NCBI GenBank assembly: GCA_002434245.1
Contig: DJJR01000014.1
Coordinates: 1-20,778 of the forward strand
Length of the DNA: 20,778 nucleotides
Reading direction: 5' to 3'
DNA from: Pelosinus fermentans
Lineage (GTDB): Bacteria > Bacillota > Negativicutes > DSM-13327
Shown: piece by piece, positions 13,829 to 20,778 of the stretch
How the letters are laid out: each line of letters opens with the position of its first letter
How positions within the stretch are numbered: the stretch's first letter is position 1
Position numbers and translations under genes: made by a program
The notes under the pieces: generated by a model
Seen by the model: the letters and a program-made list of their open reading frames with translations, nothing else
The model's database searches: none
What the model was told of the DNA's origin: nothing

Positions 13829-16165
13829 TTACATATCCCAAAATGCCTGAATCAATGCACTGAGCTTACTTTTGTTTCTCACTTCCTTAGAATAACGCCA
13901 GTGTGCTGGAAATAGTTTTTTATAATAATAGCTGGAGAATCTTGCATCAATTAAAAGTACTATGCCTTTATCATCTTCCGAACGAATTACCCGCCCGGCT
14001 GCTTGCAGCACTTTATTCATACCGGGATACATATACGCATATTCATATCCCAGTTCATTTTTCTTTTTAAAATGCTCCATGATAAGGTTGCGCTCTATAC
14101 AGATCTGAGGAAGCCCCACTCCTATGATAACAGTCCCCAGCAGTTTATCCCCTTTGAGGTCTATGCCTTCGGAAAAGATCCCCCCTAACACACAGAAGCC
14201 AACTAACATATGATCACGATCTGGCTGGAACCGATCTAAGAAGCTTTCCCGCTCTTCTTCCGACATGACATGGGTCTGCACTATAGTCTCGGTGTCAGGG
14301 TACAAATTCCCAAAGACTTGATGCACTTCCTGCATATAGTGATAGGATGGGAAAAAGATGAGATAATTGCCGATTTTCTGCTGGATTACTAAATGAATAT
14401 AGTGAGCAATTTCACCATAACTGCTCTCTCGATCTTTGAACTTTGTAGATATTTGGTCAGCTACCAGTAAGCATAGATTCTCGATCTTAAAGGGTGATGG
14501 GAACGCAATTTTTGCATCCATTGCCTCACCGCTCAATATTTCACAGAAATAGTCTAACGGAGCCAAAGTTGCAGAGAAAAATACGCTGGACTTGCCTCTC
14601 TTGACTGCTTCCCCCAATAACTTGGATGGGTCAAGGCAAAACAGTTTCAGCGTAACCTCTGACGAGAATTTTTCTACATACGTAATATAGTGATCATCAT
14701 AGAGCTCTACCATTTTCAAAAATATGAGTACATTAAAATACAGTTCCAACAATGCATCATAACCTTCTGTTTTATGATTATCAGTTAATAAAGCAGGCGC
14801 TTTGTTAACAAACGTCCAAAGCAGAGGATAGATTTCCTCCGGCTGCTGCAATTGTGTATAATACCCCTCTTCACCGCATTCTTTTCTCATACCCAGCATA
14901 ACCGTATTGATTTTCCCCAGGGTCTTGCCAATACTATGGCCTTTATAGAGGTTCTTCACCTTTAAGAAAGAGCTTTTTGTCAGTTCTGCGGAAAACATCT
15001 CTCTTGCCCGATCCACCAAATTATGGGCTTCATCAATTAGAAAAGTATAATCACCCTGACTCGTTTGAAAAAATCGTTTTAAATACACTCTGGGATCAAA
15101 AACATAATTGTAATCACAAATAACGCAGTCGGCCCACATAGATAAGTCCAAGGAGAGCTCAAATGGACACACCGCATACTTTCGGGAATAGACTTCTATC
15201 ACTTCCCGTGTAAATGCCCTCTCCTTCAAAAATACATCCATAATGGCATCATTGACTCGATCAAAATGTCCTTTGGCGTACTCACAATGATCCGGATTAC
15301 AGATGGCTTTTTCCTGAAAACAGATTTTATCTTTCGCAGTGATCGTAATAGATTTAAAGTCCAAGCCACATTCCCGCATGGCGTTCACTGCTTCCTCAGC
15401 CACTTGACGAGTAATGGTTTTGGCAGTCAAATAAAAAATCTTGCTTGTTTTATTCTCTCCCATAGCCTTGACGGCAGGAAACAAGGTAGAAATGGTTTTC
15501 CCAATCCCGGTAGGTGCTTGTACAAATAGTTTTTTGTGATCCGAAATGGTTTTATATACGGTCACCGCCAATTCACGCTGGCCTTGGCGGTATGCTGCAA
15601 AAGGAAAATTCAGCGTTTTTATAGATAAATCCCGCAGCTCATTCCATTCCTTGAGATGTTGGGCCCAAACTAAATAGGTATCCAGCAAGCCGCAAAAAAA
15701 CGTTTGCAGTTCCTGCAGTGTAACGGTTTCTCTTATTCTTTTTATTTCATCCGTATCAATATTGTAATACGTGAGTTGAATTTCCAGCTGCTCTATATTA
15801 TTTTGCTCACCATAAATGAGTCCATAGCATTTTGCCTGCGCCCAATGCAGGGGATTAAAGTTCTCATCGATCCGTTCCAAAGGAACAGCAGTTGTCTTGA
15901 TTTCATCAATCACTATCTGCTGATCCTCGATAATGATCCCGTCCGCCCGACCTTCTATAAGGAATAAAAACTCTTTGTATTTCTTTTCATATTTTAGTTG
16001 GGCTTCTGCAAAATACTTGTCGCCACCAGCCTTTTGAAGCTTTTGGTGTATTCTGGTTCCTTCTACCGCTCTGCTGGTTCCCACAAAGCGAGTATCAATA
16101 TCACCCGAACGCAAGGTATACTCTACTAGATTTTTTACTGATATGCGAACGACATCCGATGCCAC
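13829..16165 (-). CDS. PD-(D/E)XK nuclease domain fused to Rad3/DinG-type Fe-S DNA helicase
   Basis: A 778-aa protein, numbered from the GTG at 16165, which sits 11 nt after GAGG; a GTG 12 nt upstream is too close to that site. The N-terminal part (about 1-185) has RecB/Cas4-like nuclease motifs: H40 in TRIHQKL, D75 in EGRADG, E88-x-K90 in VIDEIKTT, and Q110/Y114 in WAQAKCYG. Then follows an SF2 XPD-family helicase: Walker A APTGIGKT (217-224), four cysteines C282, C289, C294 and C333 spaced for a 4Fe-4S cluster, DEAH (378-381), and C-terminal motifs including GGIFSEGIDLKG and the arginine-finger motif QAAGRVIRSE. The expected activity is 5'-3' ATP-driven DNA unwinding with possible nuclease action in repair. 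It is flanked by non-coding DNA on both sides and is likely monocistronic. Confidence 0.9.
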   Translation of the reverse strand: MASDVVRISVKNLVEYTLRSGDIDTRFVGTSRAVEGTRIHQKLQKAGGDKYFAEAQLKYEKKYKEFLFLIEGRADGIIIEDQQIVIDEIKTTAVPLERIDENFNPLHWAQAKCYGLIYGEQNNIEQLEIQLTYYNIDTDEIKRIRETVTLQELQTFFCGLLDTYLVWAQHLKEWNELRDLSIKTLNFPFAAYRQGQRELAVTVYKTISDHKKLFVQAPTGIGKTISTLFPAVKAMGENKTSKIFYLTAKTITRQVAEEAVNAMRECGLDFKSITITAKDKICFQEKAICNPDHCEYAKGHFDRVNDAIMDVFLKERAFTREVIEVYSRKYAVCPFELSLDLSMWADCVICDYNYVFDPRVYLKRFFQTSQGDYTFLIDEAHNLVDRAREMFSAELTKSSFLKVKNLYKGHSIGKTLGKINTVMLGMRKECGEEGYYTQLQQPEEIYPLLWTFVNKAPALLTDNHKTEGYDALLELYFNVLIFLKMVELYDDHYITYVEKFSSEVTLKLFCLDPSKLLGEAVKRGKSSVFFSATLAPLDYFCEILSGEAMDAKIAFPSPFKIENLCLLVADQISTKFKDRESSYGEIAHYIHLVIQQKIGNYLIFFPSYHYMQEVHQVFGNLYPDTETIVQTHVMSEEERESFLDRFQPDRDHMLVGFCVLGGIFSEGIDLKGDKLLGTVIIGVGLPQICIERNLIMEHFKKKNELGYEYAYMYPGMNKVLQAAGRVIRSEDDKGIVLLIDARFSSYYYKKLFPAHWRYSKEVRNKSKLSALIQAFWDM

Positions 16166-16289
16166 GTAAGCTGACACCTCACTTTCTTATTCACTACTTC
16201 CACGCCGATCATCCCATCCCTTTAAATATTCTGCAGGAAGAATAACCCATCTTAGCAATTTCAATCCCCTTAACACAGGTCTTAAGCCA

Positions 16290-16327
16290 AAAAGCCAATT
16301 CCCTAACTGCAAAGGGAATTGGCTTTT
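16290..16327 (-). terminator. Strong 15-bp terminator after the M20 gene
   Basis: Perfect arms aaaagccaattccct (16290-16304) and agggaattggctttt (16313-16327) enclose an 8-nt loop. On the minus strand the stem ends in a run of five T. It ends transcription of the M20 gene, 46 nt after its stop codon, and could also work on the plus strand. The hairpin belongs to the 55-nt repeat described separately. Confidence 0.8.
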
Positions 16328-16349
16328 ATGCTGTTTGAAGACGCTTATA
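16295..16349 (-). repeat. Copy A of 55-nt direct repeat (permease tail plus hairpin)
   Basis: This segment matches 20523-20577 over 55 nt without gaps, with about six to seven mismatches. In copy B the same bases encode the last residues (YKRLQTA-stop) of the BASS permease and the hairpin behind it. Copy A keeps the same reading, YKRLQTA-stop, in good frame but with no gene in front. It therefore looks like the duplicated 3' end of such a gene placed behind the M20 gene. Confidence 0.75.
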
Positions 16350-16372
16350 GGAAATATGGGGCTAGGCTTGAG

Positions 16373-17683
16373 TTATTCATCAAAAGAATCCATGTATCTG
16401 AGATATTGTTCTTTTGTAAATATCGGCTTATATTCAGCGCAAATTCTTTTTGCCCCCTCTGCTCCATTTCGCAATAATGCGTAAGCGGTAAGAGCAAAAA
16501 TTTTAGCGGTGACAATGTATGCCAATTCTTCGTCTTCCATACTAAAATCAACGGTGTGGAGACCGCCGGCAATACCGCCTGTTTGAAAGCGAATGACCGG
16601 CTGCAGGTGCTGAACATCGCCAATGTCGGTCGATCCTCCGCTATGTTGGTTAACATTTGCTTCAATCACTTTATACTTTCCGGCAATTGCATTGGCAGCT
16701 CTTACAAGCTCAGGATATGCCTCACTGGATAGTGTTGGCATATATCCTGGCAGAGTAGTAATTTCACACTTTGCGCCAATCGCATACGCTCCTGCCTGAA
16801 AGGCCCGATCCGTCTTTTCTGAAGCATCAAGTATTGCATGTTTATTTTTTCCCCGCACTAATGTTTCTAAAACAAACTCATCCGGCACTACATTGACCAA
16901 ATTGCCGCCTTTTGTCATGATCGGATGAATTCTGACCGCATCTTCATCACGAAAGGTTTCTCTTTGATAAGCCAATGCAGATAGGCCCAGAGAGGCTGCA
17001 TTTAAAGCATTTATTCCGTTTTCCGGGCAGGCGGCCGCATGAGCGGCTTTGCCATGATAGCGAATGACTTTTGAAACAAAACCATTTCCCGTAATTCCGC
17101 CTGTTACAATATCATTCGCCCTTATATGATGCGCAATGCTTAAATCAATATCATCAAAAGCCCCCTGCCGGATTAACTCGCACTTTCCGCCGCCATATTT
17201 TATCTTACCTTCTGCCCGCAGTTTATTTTTAAATTCAATTTCTCCATATTCTTCCGCCGGAGTCGAAAAAAAGATCACCTGACCATCCAGCTTCTCTTTT
17301 ACCTCAGAATCGGTTAGCGCTATAGCTGCGCCGATAACACCGGCAAGCTGGGCGTGATGTCCGCAGGAATGAGCAGCCTGCGTCTCTTGATTTGCGTATT
17401 TATGCTCAGGAATACGCAGTGCATCTAATTCTCCAATTAATGCTACGCTGATATTTTCTTTTCTTTCTTGATTCAGGTAAGCCTTAGCGCCTGTAATTGC
17501 CAATTCTTCCTGAACCGGCAGCTGCAATCCTTTCATAAAACAATTAAACTTTTCCGCCGTTTTAAACTCTTTATAGCCAAGCTCTCCATGTGTATAGATA
17601 TCTCTGGCAAAATCCACTATTTCTTTCCGGTTTTTCTCGATGAGTTCAATAATTTTTTTCTCCGTATCATCTAAATGAAGCAT
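16373..17683 (-). CDS. M20-family amidohydrolase / metallopeptidase
   Basis: A 436-aa cytoplasmic enzyme of the M20 amidohydrolase (AbgB/hippurate hydrolase-like) group. Putative metal ligands are seen in order: AHSCGHHAQ (C107, H109, H110), TPAEEYGE (E144/E145), the histidine pair of SIAHHIRA (H185/H186) and the final GGLHTVDF (H376). The CGHH is a variant of the more common CGHD. GITGNGFVSKVIRYHGKAAHAA (about 197-218) begins the dimerisation domain. It lies behind metQ, separated by a strong terminator, with AAAGGATGG seven bases before the ATG. Its position suggests it frees methionine or another amino acid from an N-acyl or dipeptide form taken up by the neighbouring importer; this is inference from context only. 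Confidence 0.85.
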   Translation of the reverse strand: MLHLDDTEKKIIELIEKNRKEIVDFARDIYTHGELGYKEFKTAEKFNCFMKGLQLPVQEELAITGAKAYLNQERKENISVALIGELDALRIPEHKYANQETQAAHSCGHHAQLAGVIGAAIALTDSEVKEKLDGQVIFFSTPAEEYGEIEFKNKLRAEGKIKYGGGKCELIRQGAFDDIDLSIAHHIRANDIVTGGITGNGFVSKVIRYHGKAAHAAACPENGINALNAASLGLSALAYQRETFRDEDAVRIHPIMTKGGNLVNVVPDEFVLETLVRGKNKHAILDASEKTDRAFQAGAYAIGAKCEITTLPGYMPTLSSEAYPELVRAANAIAGKYKVIEANVNQHSGGSTDIGDVQHLQPVIRFQTGGIAGGLHTVDFSMEDEELAYIVTAKIFALTAYALLRNGAEGAKRICAEYKPIFTKEQYLRYMDSFDE

Positions 17684-17710
17684 GATTACACCATCCTTTC
17701 AGCAATCAAT

Positions 17711-17753
17711 AAAAAGGCCATATGTGTATGATTCTATCATGCACATATGGCCT
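17711..17753 (-). terminator. Terminator between metQ and the M20 gene
   Basis: An 18-bp stem (17715-17732 with 17736-17753, one mismatch, 3-nt loop) starts 17 nt after the metQ stop on the minus strand and is followed by TTTTTATTG. This strong intrinsic terminator should end the metNIQ transcript. The M20 gene would then depend on read-through or on a promoter I could not see. Confidence 0.9.
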
Positions 17754-17769
17754 CCAACCCTCTATCAAC

Positions 17770-18609
17770 TCACTGTGATTCTTTCGGCACATACCATAAG
17801 CCTTTATTATTGGCCTTCATATACGCTTTAAACTCGTCTGAATGATAGGCTGCAACGATATCCTTCACCCATTGCGCATCCTTATTTTTGTCCTGTACTA
17901 CCAGCTGCAGAAGCAGATACGGCAGAATATCCTCTGTCAGCAATGCCGTAGCGGGATCAATTTTGGCATTATACACAATAGATCCGGTAATCACAATAAA
18001 ATCAAAGTCAGAACGAACCGCCGGGATATTCAGTGATTTCATTTCAGTAAATTGAATATTATAGGGGTTTTCCACTATATCCTGCTGTGTTACCGCAGAC
18101 AAATCCTTGTCTTTTGCCAGCTTGATCCACCCGGCCTTTTGCAGCAAAGCATACGCCCTCGCCGTATTTGACGCATCATTCGGTATTGCAATCCTTGCTC
18201 CATTGCTAATTTGGTTCAACGCTGCTTTTGCCCCCGGATAGATGCCTGCCGGCACTGTCGGAATGGGACTAACCGCTGCTAAATAGCCTTTTTGCTTTTC
18301 ATTAAAATTATTCATATAAGCGGTGTGCTGCTCCACATTGAAATCAACCTCGCCTTCATTCAAAGCAACATCTGCCTGCAATAAGTCCGACATATCCTTA
18401 GCCGTAATCTTATAACCTTTTTTTTCTAAAATCGGTTGAACAGCCTGCTCAAACAATTCCGAATACGGCCCCTGAGACTTGCTGAAAACCAGCTCTTTTT
18501 TCGTATTGCCAGCTTTAGCGCTGTCGCCGCTGCTGCCGCAGCCTGCCAAAAATATTGTCCCCAGCATAGCTGCCAATAAAAACACTGCAATCTTTTTTAC
18601 ATTCATCAT
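17770..18609 (-). CDS. metQ: Methionine-binding lipoprotein MetQ
   Basis: A 279-aa substrate-binding protein of the NlpA/MetQ family. The N-terminus is a lipoprotein signal: basic VKK, a hydrophobic stretch, then the lipobox LAGC with C24 as the lipidated residue, followed by a serine/glycine linker. The ADVALNEGEVDFNVEQHTAYMN region and the AVSPIPTVPAGIYPGA segment are typical of MetQ; they bind L- or D-methionine between two lobes. It lies 26 nt after metI. Two adjacent ATGs are possible starts; AAGGGGA lies five bases before the first, so the second fits slightly better. Related lipoproteins may carry dipeptides or other amino acids, so the exact ligand is inferred. Confidence 0.93.
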   Translation of the reverse strand: MMNVKKIAVFLLAAMLGTIFLAGCGSSGDSAKAGNTKKELVFSKSQGPYSELFEQAVQPILEKKGYKITAKDMSDLLQADVALNEGEVDFNVEQHTAYMNNFNEKQKGYLAAVSPIPTVPAGIYPGAKAALNQISNGARIAIPNDASNTARAYALLQKAGWIKLAKDKDLSAVTQQDIVENPYNIQFTEMKSLNIPAVRSDFDFIVITGSIVYNAKIDPATALLTEDILPYLLLQLVVQDKNKDAQWVKDIVAAYHSDEFKAYMKANNKGLWYVPKESQ

Positions 18610-18635
18610 AAAAATCCCCTTTTCTCTATCTTTTT

Positions 18636-19295
18636 TTAATGATTACGTACTTTAGAAGAAAAATAATTACCGAACGACTGGATGATCTGGACAAATAGTA
18701 TTAATACAACTACGGTAAACAGCATAAGCGGAAAATTCAATCGTTCATAACCATAGGTCAGTGCCAAATCACCTACGCCCCCTGCTCCGATAGCGCCTGC
18801 CATAGCAGTCGCCCCGATGAGGCCTATCGTACCGATGGTGACTGATAAAATCAACGATCCATACGCCTCCGGCAGCAGAAAATACCATATAATTTCAAAA
18901 TAAGACGCTCCCATGGCCTGGGCTGCTTCCACAATTCCTTTATCTACTTCCAGAATTGAATTTTCAAACAATCGCGTCAGATATGGCGCAATAAAAACAA
19001 CCAAAGGAACTAATGCCGCTGTTGTTCCCACTCTGGTTCCCACAATTTCTTTCGTCAGCGGCAGAATAAATACCATTAAAATAATAAACGGAATACTCCG
19101 GATAATATTGATGACGGTATTTAACACCGTGTATACATATTTATTCTTTAAAATACCGTTATCATTGGTTAAAACAAGCGTCATCGCCATTATCATGGCA
19201 AGAACTGAACCGATTGCCAATGAAACGGAAACCATGTAAATTGTCTGCTGCGCAGCCAGCACAATTTTAGAAAATGGAACGCCAAGCTCCATCAT
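18636..19295 (-). CDS. metI: Methionine ABC transporter permease MetI
   Basis: A 219-aa membrane permease (five helices). The start is taken at the ATG at 19295, which overlaps the metN stop by four bases (ATGA) and has GGGAGGTGAT directly upstream; an in-frame ATG 18 nt earlier would include that site in the gene. The EAA loop that contacts MetN is visible as EAAQAMGASYFEIIWYFLLPEA (about residues 130-151). Hydrophobic segments at either end match MetI of other bacteria. It works as a homodimer with MetN and receives substrate from MetQ. Confidence 0.94.
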   Translation of the reverse strand: MMELGVPFSKIVLAAQQTIYMVSVSLAIGSVLAMIMAMTLVLTNDNGILKNKYVYTVLNTVINIIRSIPFIILMVFILPLTKEIVGTRVGTTAALVPLVVFIAPYLTRLFENSILEVDKGIVEAAQAMGASYFEIIWYFLLPEAYGSLILSVTIGTIGLIGATAMAGAIGAGGVGDLALTYGYERLNFPLMLFTVVVLILFVQIIQSFGNYFSSKVRNH

Positions 19296-20314
19296 ATCAT
19301 CACCTCCCGCCAATTAAGCTGCTGATTCCGGATATAATCCATTATTCTCTCTATTTCCGGACTCTCTCCGATAACCTGAATAACAAAAATCCCCAATACT
19401 GTCTGCTGTAATTCATTGACTGAAGCAAACAATATGTTTGTCTCGACATCAAAGTCCTTATTGATGCGATACAATACATTATCCCTTACATTTTCACCTA
19501 GGAACTGCAGCCTAAGAATTTTATAATTTCGTTTATCACCGTTCAGTTTCTGAACAATACTGTCCGGGATTTTATCAGCAATAACCGTCTGTACAAACTT
19601 TTTTGTTATCTCTTGCTGTGGATTACTAAATACATCAAGAACAGAACCCCATTCAATTACCCGTCCATGTTCCATAACCGCCACTTTGTTGCAGATACGC
19701 TGGATTACATGAATTTCATGCGTTACGATAAGAATGGTAATCTTCAGCTCTCGATTGATTTTTTCCAACAGCCGCAAAATAGAATCTGTCGTCTCCGGGT
19801 CCAAGGCGCTTGTTGCCTCATCACACAATAGAATCGACGGATTGGTAGCCAACGCCCGGGCAATGCCGACACGCTGTTTCTGGCCACCTGACAATTGATT
19901 TGGATATGCGTTCACTTTATCTGATAAGCCTACAAATTCCAGCAGCTCAGAAACTCTTGCCCGGATTTCTTTCTCTCCTACACGGTTCAATAGTAACGGA
20001 ATCGCGATATTGTCATACACCGTTTTTGAATTCAACAAATTGAACTGCTGAAATATCATGCCAATACGTTTTCGCACTTGCCGCAATTCAGAAAACGACA
20101 GTGTATTGATATCCTGTCCGTCTACTTCTATCCGTCCGCCAGTCGGCGTCTCCAACCCGTTCACCATTCGCAGCAATGTAGATTTCCCAGCCCCGCTAAA
20201 TCCGATTACCCCGAATATATCGCCTGCTCGAACTTGCAAAGATACATGGTCCAACGCATTTGTCTGCTGTTTTTTCATCGTAAATGTTTTACTGATATCG
20301 ATAAAATTAATCAT
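19292..20314 (-). CDS. metN: Methionine ABC transporter ATPase MetN
   Basis: A 340-aa ATPase numbered from the second in-frame ATG, which has AGGAG eight bases upstream; the first ATG (20320) is only two bases from that site. Counting from the earlier ATG, Walker A is GFSGAGKST (40-48), the ABC signature LSGGQ (143-147), Walker B ILLCDE (163-168), and the H-loop lies in IVTHE (about 200). Residues from about 265 form the C-terminal NIL (ACT-like) domain that in the known E. coli MetNI binds methionine and inhibits transport when the cell is replete. Gene order metN-metI-metQ with overlapping starts supports one transcript, driven by the leader at 20395-20491. Confidence 0.95.
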   Translation of the reverse strand: MINFIDISKTFTMKKQQTNALDHVSLQVRAGDIFGVIGFSGAGKSTLLRMVNGLETPTGGRIEVDGQDINTLSFSELRQVRKRIGMIFQQFNLLNSKTVYDNIAIPLLLNRVGEKEIRARVSELLEFVGLSDKVNAYPNQLSGGQKQRVGIARALATNPSILLCDEATSALDPETTDSILRLLEKINRELKITILIVTHEIHVIQRICNKVAVMEHGRVIEWGSVLDVFSNPQQEITKKFVQTVIADKIPDSIVQKLNGDKRNYKILRLQFLGENVRDNVLYRINKDFDVETNILFASVNELQQTVLGIFVIQVIGESPEIERIMDYIRNQQLNWREVMI

Positions 20315-20390
20315 TTCCATAGCTCCTAATTATCAACGCTTCCAATAATGCTCAGCCTCTTTCGTTCATAAAACGATTCAAATACAAAAC

Positions 20391-20426
20391 AAAAAAGACC
20401 GAGAACGCCTATACGAACGTTCTCAG
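20391..20426 (-). terminator. Intrinsic terminator in the metN leader
   Basis: gagaacg (20401-20407) pairs with cgttctc (20418-20424) around a 10-nt loop, with weak outer pairs. On the minus strand CTTTTTT follows. It lies about 75 nt before the metN start and after the probable promoter, so it would cut off the metNIQ transcript unless opposed. It may also end transcription of the upstream permease. Confidence 0.75.
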
Positions 20427-20450
20427 CCTTCAGTCATCTGATCAGCTAAG
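20422..20450 (-). promoter_or_regulatory. Candidate antiterminator hairpin in the metN leader
   Basis: On the minus strand CTTAGC (20445-20450) can pair with GCTGAG (20422-20427). Inside it, TCAG/CTGA (20438-20441/20430-20433) pairs around an ATGA loop. The GAG of the outer arm is also the 5' edge of the terminator stem, so the two hairpins compete. No S-box or T-box consensus is seen. Confidence 0.4.
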
Positions 20451-20461
20451 TGATATATATT

Positions 20462-20491
20462 AAGATACCACATTTAGTTCCTTCCTGTCAA
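20462..20491 (-). promoter_or_regulatory. Likely metNIQ promoter
   Basis: Minus-strand TTGACA (20486-20491) is a perfect -35 box, followed after 18 nt by TATCTT (20462-20467). Transcription from about 20455 would give a leader of roughly 140 nt holding the two competing hairpins. Confidence 0.55.
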
Positions 20492-20522
20492 CTATCACCA
20501 AGCTGCCTTTATCAGATGCGTT

Positions 20523-20577
20523 CCAATTCCCTTGCCGTAAAGGGAATTGGCTTTTATGCGGTTTGAAGACGTTTATA
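20523..20577 (-). repeat. Copy B of 55-nt direct repeat
   Basis: This segment includes the last codons of the BASS permease and a perfect 10-bp hairpin (ccaattccct / agggaattgg) right behind its stop. Copy A lies at 16295-16349 in the same orientation. Unlike copy A, this hairpin has no T-run after it on the minus strand, so it is a poor terminator; the terminator at 20391-20426 may serve the permease instead. Confidence 0.75.
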
Positions 20578-20778
20578 TAAATGAGATACAATTGTTGCGA
20601 GCGGCTGCTGATACAAAATAGCCAGTGTCATAGGAACTGCAACCCTTGGCGGAAAATAGGTGAGCGCAATGACGAGTCCACAAGCGTTATTACGGATGCC
20701 CACATTAAAAATCATCGTTAGTATTATAACGTGTTTGACCCAGGCATGATCACCAAAATAAAAGATGCTATTGTAAAT
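20554..20778 (-). CDS. C-terminal part of a BASS-family (bile-acid:Na+ symporter-like) permease
   Basis: A 74-codon open frame enters from the right edge of the window and ends at TAA 20554-20556. It contains two hydrophobic segments: a first around VIILTMIFNVGIRNNACGLV and a second around VAVPMTLAILYQQPLATIVS. The pattern of a Gly/Arg/Asn-rich unwound helix (GIRNN) followed by small residues and a YFPP turn is typical of the end of BASS/arsenite-permease-like (Acr3, PanS) sodium-coupled carriers. The N-terminal three quarters lie outside the window, so the substrate is unknown. The last codons and the hairpin behind them recur at 16295-16349. Confidence 0.6.
   Translation of the reverse strand: MYNSIFYFGDHAWVKHVIILTMIFNVGIRNNACGLVIALTYFPPRVAVPMTLAILYQQPLATIVSHLYKRLQTA

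Noticed and set aside
20315..20520. SAM-I (S-box) riboswitch or Met T-box before metN
   Set aside because: Neither the S-box core nor the T-box AGGGTGGNACCGCG motif is present, and the leader is too short.
1..20778. CRISPR arrays, tRNA or rRNA genes, complete insertion sequences
   Set aside because: No regularly spaced repeats, no tRNA-like cloverleaf or rRNA segments, and no transposase frames were found by eye.

Overview
The window looks like chromosomal DNA from an anaerobic, low-to-medium GC Bacillota. My best guess is the Negativicutes (Sporomusa/Pelosinus-like). This rests on general gene style, strong Shine-Dalgarno sites, the Fe-S helicase and an 11-gene complex I; no rRNA or marker gene confirms it. 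Every convincing gene lies on the minus strand, so the biology reads from right to left.

Right end (20778 to 16295): the tail of a bile-acid:Na+ symporter (BASS)-type permease is followed by metN-metI-metQ, a complete methionine ABC importer. Next come a strong terminator and an M20-family amidohydrolase. The metN leader holds a promoter, a possible antiterminator and an intrinsic terminator, with no S-box or T-box that I can recognise. The metNIQ-M20 block is bracketed by two 55-nt direct repeats. Each repeat contains the last codons of the permease plus its hairpin.

Middle (16165 to 12917): a PD-(D/E)XK nuclease domain fused to a Rad3/DinG-type Fe-S helicase. After it comes about 0.9 kb of AT-rich DNA with a possible 54-aa single-pass membrane protein and the likely nuo promoter.

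Core (12916 to 3234): nuoABCDHIJKLMN, eleven tightly packed and mostly overlapping genes for the quinone-reducing and proton-pumping parts of complex I. The NADH-oxidising module (nuoE, F, G) is absent, so the electron donor must be something else, such as ferredoxin or an unlinked module. NuoM lacks the usual TM7 lysine and has a doubled lysine in TM8.

Left end (3233 to 1): a Cof-type HAD phosphatase, a small zinc-ribbon membrane protein, and a set of small or decayed genes. These include a frameshifted small membrane protein coupled to an Imm/DUF6386-like protein, with palindromic hairpins between them. This part looks like accessory DNA under decay.
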